From positions 1-8,845 of the forward strand of contig NZER01000367.1 in assembly GCA_002690445.1 (NCBI GenBank): DNA of 8,845 nucleotides, in the 5' to 3' direction. Below the pieces are notes generated by a model that ran no database searches, was not told the origin of the DNA, and saw nothing but the letters and a program-made list of their open reading frames with translations. The position numbers and the translations under genes are program-made. Shown here in pieces: positions 1-7,300 of the stretch (within the stretch, counting starts at the first letter, position 1; every line of letters begins with the position of its first letter). This DNA is from Candidatus Pacearchaeota archaeon. GTDB taxonomy: Archaea > Nanoarchaeota > Nanoarchaeia > Pacearchaeales > GW2011-AR1.

Positions 1-1
1 T

Positions 2-376
2 TATAAAGAAAGTTGGACTGCTAAAGCGCTCGAAATGGTGGGAGAGCAGGGTATCATTATAGAGGAAAATGCTCAGGATACTTCAGCCGGCGCTTGGGTG
101 TGTAAAGCATCAGATGAGGGGCCAGATAAGTCAGTAACGTGTGGACAGGGAGATGCGATTGCACTCGTTGTCACGACTGATAATATCGAGGATGGTGGGA
201 CAATTAAGTTCGATTTGTTAACTTCCACTTCTGTGGCGGGCGCTGGACCTAAGGGGGAAAAGGGGTCTGCTGGCGAAAAAGGACCCAAAGGTGACTCTGG
301 AAGTGTAAATGTAAACGATCCAGCTACTGTAGTCGCGATAGACAGAATCGCTAAGAAGTGGTGGATCTTAAGTTAG
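2..376 (+). CDS. Collagen-like phage structural protein, C-terminal part (5' truncated)
   Basis: The frame is open to the left edge (the codons from base 2 read YKESWTAKALEM), so the ATG at 35 is probably internal and the true start lies outside the window. The visible 124 residues fall into three parts. The first is a beta-rich stretch with two cysteines (VCKA and VTCG, C-X13-C) and a hydrophobic strand IALVVTT. Next come seven Gly-X-Y triplets (GPK GEK GSA GEK GPK GDS GSV). The last is a 23-residue tail ending in KKWWILS. Short Gly-X-Y runs in phage proteins generally form trimeric triple helices in tail fibres; that role is inferred here. The next gene follows after 6 nt. The layout (short collagen run, then a short aromatic tail) resembles the protein at 693-956. 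Function beyond 'fibre-associated virion protein' is not recognisable. Confidence 0.8.
   Translation, partial: YKESWTAKALEMVGEQGIIIEENAQDTSAGAWVCKASDEGPDKSVTCGQGDAIALVVTTDNIEDGGTIKFDLLTSTSVAGAGPKGEKGSAGEKGPKGDSGSVNVNDPATVVAIDRIAKKWWILS
245..307 (+). repeat. Collagen-like Gly-X-Y run, 7 triplets
   Basis: Seven consecutive codon triplets encode Gly-X-Y with Lys/Glu/Asp in the variable positions. It includes the 11-mer ggcgaaaaagg (272-282), which recurs in the collagen run of the gene at 693-956. Confidence 0.85.
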
Positions 377-382
377 TTAAAA

Positions 383-691
383 ATGATTAATAATACTATA
401 ATACATAATGTAATAACGAATATTCTGGAGGCAGAAGAGACAAATCTGGCTGGAATAGGAATGTATCTTTGCAATACGTCCTCAAAGGACGATTCTGTAA
501 CTATTCATGCTATAGAAAGCGGAGCAAGTGCGAGTGCCACTAACACCGTGGTTAAAGATTTAGTAGTGGCCGCGGGGGAAACTTATGAATTTGGTGCTGA
601 AAAATTTTTACTAGAAGATGGTGAGAGGCTAGCGGCAAAAGCATCCGCTGGGAATAGAATATCTGCAACAATAACTTATACGGAGATTTAA
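383..691 (+). CDS. Small beta-rich phage virion protein (first copy)
   Basis: A 102-residue protein with no signal peptide and no membrane segment. Alternating hydrophobic strands are visible: GIGMYLCNTS, DSVTIHAIE, VVKDLVVAAGETYEF, EKFLLEDGERLAAKAS and ISATITYTEI. This is the pattern of a small antiparallel beta-sandwich. I recall similar short proteins beside fibre genes of marine phages, annotated at best as structural proteins; this is memory, not a search. The strand order and the motif 'tNTvV-dL...aGeyF' also match the protein at 971-1327, suggesting distant paralogy. The start is the first ATG after the upstream stop; no Shine-Dalgarno is visible in the 6-nt gap or just before it, so translation may be coupled to the upstream gene. 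A capping or connecting role next to collagen-like fibres is inference. Confidence 0.8.
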   Translation: MINNTIIHNVITNILEAEETNLAGIGMYLCNTSSKDDSVTIHAIESGASASATNTVVKDLVVAAGETYEFGAEKFLLEDGERLAAKASAGNRISATITYTEI

Positions 692-692
692 T

Positions 693-956
693 ATGTCAAG
701 TTTTATAGATAAATCTGGTTACGATTTAAGAGGCCCTCAAGGAGCCAAGGGTGATCCCGGGCTCGATGGGACATTAGGAGCTAAAGGCGAAAAAGGCGAC
801 GTCGGAAGCAAAGGTGATACTGGAGATAAGGGCGAAAAAGGAGATAAGGGCGATCGAGGAGCTCAAGGAATAACCGGCGAAAAAGGCGATGATGGTGCAA
901 CTGGAACGGTTACTATGGATGCCTCCGCTGTAATATATTTTCAAATGTTTAGTTAA
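693..956 (+). CDS. Collagen-like phage fibre protein
   Basis: An 87-residue protein. A 13-residue head (MSSFIDKSGYDLR) precedes 20 uninterrupted Gly-X-Y triplets (residues 14-73), then a 14-residue hydrophobic tail (TMDASAVIYFQMFS). The triplets are dominated by GEK, GDK, GAK and GDR. I count eight KGD or KGE junctions, a pattern known to stabilise collagen triple helices through interchain salt bridges in the absence of hydroxyproline. The expected product is therefore a short rigid homotrimeric rod, with the ends serving for registration or attachment (inference). GGAG at 682-685 lies 7 nt before the ATG and supports this start; only 1 nt separates it from the upstream stop. Its brevity suggests an accessory spike or linker, not a full fibre. 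Confidence 0.88.
   Translation: MSSFIDKSGYDLRGPQGAKGDPGLDGTLGAKGEKGDVGSKGDTGDKGEKGDKGDRGAQGITGEKGDDGATGTVTMDASAVIYFQMFS
732..911 (+). repeat. Collagen-like Gly-X-Y run, 20 triplets
   Basis: An unbroken Gly-X-Y array at codon level. The 14-mer ggcgaaaaaggcga occurs twice (786-799 and 876-889), and its first 11 bases also occur at 272-282. Confidence 0.92.
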
Positions 957-970
957 AAAAAGGAAAAAAA

Positions 971-1327
971 ATGGCTGTATATAGTAAAAAAATATTTAGT
1001 GGTTCGACAGACGGTAAAGGGATTAAGGTGGGTACGAATGCTACCCCGGGTACAGTAGTCCATCAAGCCGTTTCTGGAACGACAGACTTTGATGAATTAT
1101 GGATTTATGCTTATAACGCTCATACTTCTTCAATTAAATTGACTTTAGAATTTGGTGGAACTTCTGATCCCGATAATACTATCGTCCAAACTGTTGATGC
1201 ACAATCTGGTTTATATTTAGTTGTACCCGGATTCGTTGTGCAAAATGGAGCTGTCATTAGAGCTTTTACGGACACCGTCGATAAGGTTATACTTTACGGA
1301 TTCGTAAATAGTATTGCGTCTAGCTAA
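971..1327 (+). CDS. Small beta-rich phage virion protein (second copy)
   Basis: A 118-residue protein beginning MAVYSKKIFSGSTDGKGIKVG and continuing through strand-like segments: TVVHQAVSG, ELWIYAYNAH, IKLTLEFGG, TIVQTVDAQSGLYLVVPGF, AVIRAFTD and KVILYGFVNS. There is no signal peptide. I recall proteins with this MAVYSKK...GLYLVVPG pattern from marine phage genomes near tail and fibre genes, where they are called hypothetical or structural; this was not checked by search. The central and C-terminal strands align by eye with the protein at 383-691. AAAGGA at 959-964, 6 nt before the ATG, supports the start. It sits between a collagen-like gene and the giant lectin-like gene, consistent with virion decoration or fibre attachment (inference). 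Confidence 0.82.
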   Translation: MAVYSKKIFSGSTDGKGIKVGTNATPGTVVHQAVSGTTDFDELWIYAYNAHTSSIKLTLEFGGTSDPDNTIVQTVDAQSGLYLVVPGFVVQNGAVIRAFTDTVDKVILYGFVNSIASS

Positions 1328-1340
1328 TTGAATACATATT

Positions 1341-4300
1341 GTGAGAAGCGTAAGGACAAGGGGATCCTTCAATCCTAGAAGGAGGGAAAGGGTTACTAGA
1401 AAAATTAGTACCCCTGTAAAGTCCTTTATACCTAAAGCTGTATCCTCCTCCTCATCAGAATCGACCGTAGATCAGGAAGTTATAGATTGGGTAGCTCGAG
1501 TATCTAGCTCTGGCGGAAAGGTATCCGGGGGCACTGTGGAAGCCGTAAGCTCTTGGATGAGAGAGATAAAATCTATTTCCACTTTAAGGGCGAAGCTTAA
1601 AAGAGTTAACCTATTTTGCGGAGAAGATTTAACTTCAGTTTTATGTCCTATAATCATTGACGCGGGCACTCCTACGGAAACAAATAATGATTTTTTAACA
1701 ACAGATTATGAATCTCTTGGTAAGGACTCGGGGCTAAAACATAGGGACTCTGCGAGCGGAAATAGATATATAGATACTAAAACTAATTTCGAAGACGCGG
1801 GTATGTCTTTCACGGATGGGCATATAGCGGTTAATACTACTGGCGGAAATTCTTCTTCGTCCTATACTGATTGGATAGGGAAAGACTTCGCTTCTTTGGG
1901 AGCCTCTCTTAATTCTTATAAACATTATTTTCGTTGGGGAGAGCACGTGATCGAAGCGAGTAATAGTAATTCTCAGTCAGGTACTTCTGCTGGATTTTAT
2001 GTAGGAACTGCTAGTTCTGATAAAGTAGAATTATATTTAAATAACCACCAAAAAGCATATAAAGATATATCATCTAATAGTCCGTCTAACTCTACGGATA
2101 AGGATTTTTATTTATTTAATAAGAACACTTCTTTTACTGCTCCTGACGTATTTACCGAAGGAATAAATTTTTATTCTATCGGCTTAGGTTTAACTGCTGA
2201 TGAAATAAAGGTGTTTTATAGCGCTCTTACTAATTTCAATAAAATTTTAAAAAGAGAATATTTCTCAGCTGAGGACGAAGAGGTATGGGAATGGGCAAAT
2301 TATAGACTCAATGAGGTGGTTGGAAATATCGATGATCACCACACGCAAGCTGATATTAATCTCGCAGACGAATGGATGTTTACTATAAAAAAGCATCAAA
2401 TAAGAAATAAAATTTCTAGAGCCAATCTTTTTTTAGCTAGCGCAGCTTCTTCCCGAGGTTATATATCTGCCTTCGTTCCCTTAATCATAGATAAAGGTAA
2501 TAGATTAGACATAAATTATAATTTTATAAAGTCAGATTTTAGATTATTTTATGGCCTTAAAGGCGATGGGGGTTCTAAGTTCTTGGATACGGGAATTAGC
2601 GCTAGTAGCGAGTTCTCGGATAACTCTGGGCACATATCAGTTAATACTACCGTTGAAACAGATAATGAAACGCTTTCTAAAAATAGGAATGTGTTAATGG
2701 GAGCCTTCGGCGGAGAAGGCTCTTCCGCTAATTCTACCGACATACTTATTAACACTTCTTTAGCCTTGGGGGCTATGGCTTTTGCCGGACAAAAATCCAA
2801 TCATGATGAAGACGCCACGAGTAAGGGATTTTTCGTTAATAACTTACGTCATAAAAATACATTAAAATTACATAGTGGATCTCCTTCTACGGGGATAGAT
2901 ATAGTTCAGAATACTGAAGAAAATAAATGGGAGCCCACTGATATCTCTTCGAATATAACAGTATTTACTGGAGACATTGAGTCGGATTACATTGATTCCA
3001 TCGGATATACGGATCAGTTTATTTCATTTTATTCTATTGGTAAATCCTTATCTAACGAAGACGTCGTCCACCTGAAGAGTGCTGTGGAAAAATTAACCTC
3101 AGGTCGAACCTTGCATTATGCAAGTGATCCAGATGTATGGAATTGGGCTAATATAAGGGTCCCAGAAAATGGCGGCACGTTAACACAAAAGCAAGTCGCT
3201 GCCGTTGATAAATGGATGATTACATTAAAGCAAACTTCTGGCTTAGTAGATAAGTTAAGTAGAATAAATTTATTTATTGGAGAAAATATAAATGCAAAAT
3301 ACGTTCCAATTATAAATAAATTAGGAAATCAAGTCGATGAACAGGTTAACTTTGACTCAGCAGATTTTTCTTTTCTAGGGCTGAAGGGCGGGCTTAATAA
3401 ACACATAGATACTGGAGTGAAATTATCTGAGTTTTTAACGAGCAGTTCTGGGCACTTGTCTATTAAAAATTATTCTGACTTAGATAGCATAAACGCAAGG
3501 ACCTTCTCTCATGGGGTTCTAGCTGGAGATCCGACTAAGCCTGCGTTATCTATTAGTTTTGATTCAGATTCAGTAGATGGTTATGCGTGGGATAATACCA
3601 ATCCCGTTAGCTATGAGGTTAATGCGGCGGGAACAGAATCTATTGCTTATGAGTATAATACTAATAAGACTTTTACTGGTTCAACTGATGGGGTTTACTG
3701 GAGGAAAGACTCAAATTATGAATTTAAAGCTACAACAAATGGCATACATAAAATACATTTTGAAGGGCACATTTCTCCGGGAGAACACTATCTGGCTTGG
3801 AAAATTTTAAAAAATGATATAGAAGTTCTTAGCGGCAACTATCAAGATAATGCAGACTTTCCCGAAACGTCGACTAATGACGGCACTGAGTGTTCTGATC
3901 TGGGTGAAGAAGCTTCTTCTAATAACCCTATATCAAACTGCCCGAGGGATTATTATGTAGTTTTATCTAGTGTGGCGGCGGGTGATACTATAGAAGTTCA
4001 ATGGGCCGCGGCAAATATAGATGGTACAGCCGTTGCGGATACTTCTATACATATTAGGGAGTTCGATATTAAATTAATTTCACCCAGTTCTCAATCTGTA
4101 AAGGGGTTATGGACTGTAAATAGATCATCCGAAACTAATCTTTCTCTTTATTTAGATAAGGCTTTAAAAAATACTAATACCCAAATTGATAGCAATATCA
4201 CGGAAGATAGTCAAGAAAGGTTAATTATTTTTGCGTCAAAGGATCCGGTTGAATTTAAGGTCAAAAATTACAATGACAATTCTTCAAGAATAGGTTATTA

Positions 4301-7300
4301 TAGTTTGGGTCTGGGACTAAGCGAGTCTGAGGTCTCTTCTATTTCTGATGCTCTTTCTGAATTAGATTCAAATCTTAGGAGGAACTTGGATGAAGAAGTA
4401 TATGATTGGGCATATGAAAAGGTTCCTGATAATGGAGGAGTAGTTCGAGATGATCACGTAGACATCATAAATACTTTCATGTCTAGCTTGAGGGCAGAAG
4501 ATGGATTAAGACCAAGCATAAAAAGACTAAATATTTTTGGAGGGGAGAATATGCTTTCTGCAATGGTTCCGCTTATCAGGGATTTTGGCGAGCCCGTGGA
4601 CATAAATACAAATTTTAGCGACCTTCATTTAAATGACGGACTAAATGGAAATACCTCAACATTTTTAGATACAGGCATAAAGATGGGGGATGTTCCAGAT
4701 ATGTCTTTTACTGACGCTCATGTTGCTGTTGATTTTAAGGGAAATTTGAGTAACTCGTCTCATTCTTATGCTATAGGAAATGGGTCATTAAAGCTAGACA
4801 TTACTTCGGAGTTTTTACGGCTAGACATCGAAGAAGTTTCAGCTTCTAGCTCTGATCCTGTTGCGGGATTTATTTTAGGAAGCAAGCTTAATGATACGGA
4901 TGCTATTTTATATAAAAATGGATCAAGTGAAGCTTCAGTTTCCAATGGGGGCACGTCTAGTATCCCTTCAGATGATTTTATAGTTTTCGGAGATGTAGTT
5001 AACGGGGTAGACATGCCGAGCTTCCCTTGTAGAATGACTTTATATTCTATAGGTATGGGGTTGTCTGCTTCTCAGGTTTCTGTTTATAATAGCGCCGTTA
5101 AATCTCTAAATAAATCTTTAAAAAGAGGAAAATTCTTTGCCTCCGATCCTGAAGTATGGACATGGAGTAATGAAAGAATGGAAGATAGCGGAGGGGTGGT
5201 TAATCAGTCTCAGGTCTATGCGGTCAATCATTGGATGAAAAAAGTAAAATCCGTAAATGGAATGCGAGAGTCTATACAAAGGTGTAATTTATTTGTAGGG
5301 GAAAATCTATACGCTGCATTAACGCCGATCATTATTGACGTAGGCTATAGCGTAGATCAAAATTCTAATTTTTCAAGCTCTAGTTATACTTCGGTTGGAG
5401 AACTGTCGGGCTTAAGAAGCTCTGGTAGTAAGTGGCTCGGTATGGGGGTCGCAGCTAGTAATTTTTCTGAAAATGGAAACGATTGGCATATGGCATTTCG
5501 CGGCCTTAAAAAAATAGAAGAAGGTATAGAGTCTATTGGTATTATGGGCGCAGAAGACGCGTTCAAGATGAGAAGATTCAATAAACATACAGATACAATA
5601 AATTTCTTAGCGGGAAATATTAACGTAGATAGTATGCTTATTGAAAGATATCAGTCTTACACTTGCTCTTTCTGGAATAAGACTTCTGGTAAATGTTTAG
5701 ATCTTAGCTCTTCTGAGAGCAACTCTTTATTTCCCGGTACGTATGATTTTGATTTTGGCGATGCAGACAATGATTTTAATTTTGATGATTATCCTCTTGG
5801 AGGGAAGGGTTTCTATTGTCTTAGATCTGCTCCTATCTGGGGAGATACATCCAGAACGAGATGCCGCACTTACGTAGATGGAAAAGTATTTAATGAATAC
5901 CGATATAGGAACGATGGGGGATCGCCAAATAGAGAAATGATATTATTTGGCGTTAGGTCTCCTAATGGAACGGTACCTTTGAATACGGATTTTATTATAA
6001 ATTATTATTCTTTTGGTAAGGGCGATACTGTTTCTGGTTCTTCTACAATAGACGGTAACGGCAATTATACCTCCTTAGACTTGAATTTTTCTGCCGAAAA
6101 AATGCAATCATTTTTGAAATCGCTAGATAAAGATTTACATAGAACTAAATTCGCCGATCTAGACCCAGAGGTAAATGATTGGGCAAATCATAGGATCCCT
6201 TCTGCCGGCGGAGAACTTAACGAGGACATTGTTGCTGCTGTTAATGAATGGATGTTAGCAATCAAAGCTTTTTCTGGGCTCAGGGAAAAATTAAAAAGAG
6301 TTAATTTGTTTTCTGCATTAAATTTATCTGGCGCGCTAGTTCCTGTTATACAAGATCTTGGCAAACCAGAAGACGTTAATAAAGGCAGCAAGATGTTCGA
6401 AGAGGAGGATTATAGTCCTTCTACGGGACTTACTCCATATAATATAGGAACTATATTAACTGAAGACTCGTGGATTAATGCAAAAAAATTCATAGATACT
6501 GGAGTAAATATGAATGACGGTTTCGCATCAAACAAAACGGGTCATATAGCAATTGCAAGTTCGGATGCAACGTTAACGAAAGAAGAAGACAATATACCTA
6601 TATCTATATTGCCTAAAGCAAATAGAATCGCGAGCCGTATATCAGTATTGCTTCAAACCAGAAAAAGCGATCAGTACTTATTTGGGTTTTGGGATCAATT
6701 GTATTATACCCCGTCTTATGTATATAATCATCTCGGCGCTTATAAGCCTCAACAAACCATATTTTTAAATCGTAGCCCACAGCAGACTGAATTATATTTC
6801 GCCGGCATCAAGAGAAATACTTCAGCTTATACAATTTCGGGCGACGTAGGGTTACCTAAAAATGGCACAGTTCACCTATTTGCTAATACTTGGTCTGGGG
6901 AAGAAGGCGGTCAGGGTTTGACAATACCTAATAAGTTTATTAAAATAGGAAATGCCACCTATTCATTAACCAATAAGAATTATTCTATAAGTGATCTACT
7001 CTCAAAATCAAAAAGTCTATTAGAGGAAGAAATAAATGAGAATTTAGGTGGGGGCTGGTCTATTGCGGATTGGGATGATTTTAGCTCTTATTCTGAGTCT
7101 CAATTAGTTGAGATAACGAGCACATTGAAGGGGTATAATATTGAACAAGAGCAAATCTCCTGTTCTGCTAGCGAATGTAAAAAGGAAATTAATAAAGATT
7201 TTGTATTAGGGTGGGTTGTTGAGAATGGCTCGACTTTTACGCAGGGGCAATATATGATTCATTATTTAGGAAAAGAATCTCCGTATACCCACTCTTATAA

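Noticed and set aside
732..911. CRISPR or non-coding tandem array in the repeated GGC/GAA/AAA words
   Set aside because: The repeats are codon-phased Gly-X-Y triplets within an open frame with a good ribosome site.
1300..1345. Frameshift fusion of the small beta protein with the giant protein
   Set aside because: The giant protein's frame is closed by TGA at 1329-1331, downstream of the small protein's stop, so no slippage before that stop could enter the long frame.
1379..1386. AAGGAGGG as a strong ribosome site for a later start of the giant gene
   Set aside because: It is produced by consecutive Arg codons (AGA AGG AGG). No ATG, GTG or TTG in frame follows at a suitable distance; only an ATT at 1404 exists.
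3577..3810. Forward 77-codon frame inside the giant gene
   Set aside because: It is an out-of-frame shadow; the enclosing frame is continuous with clear repeat homology on both sides.
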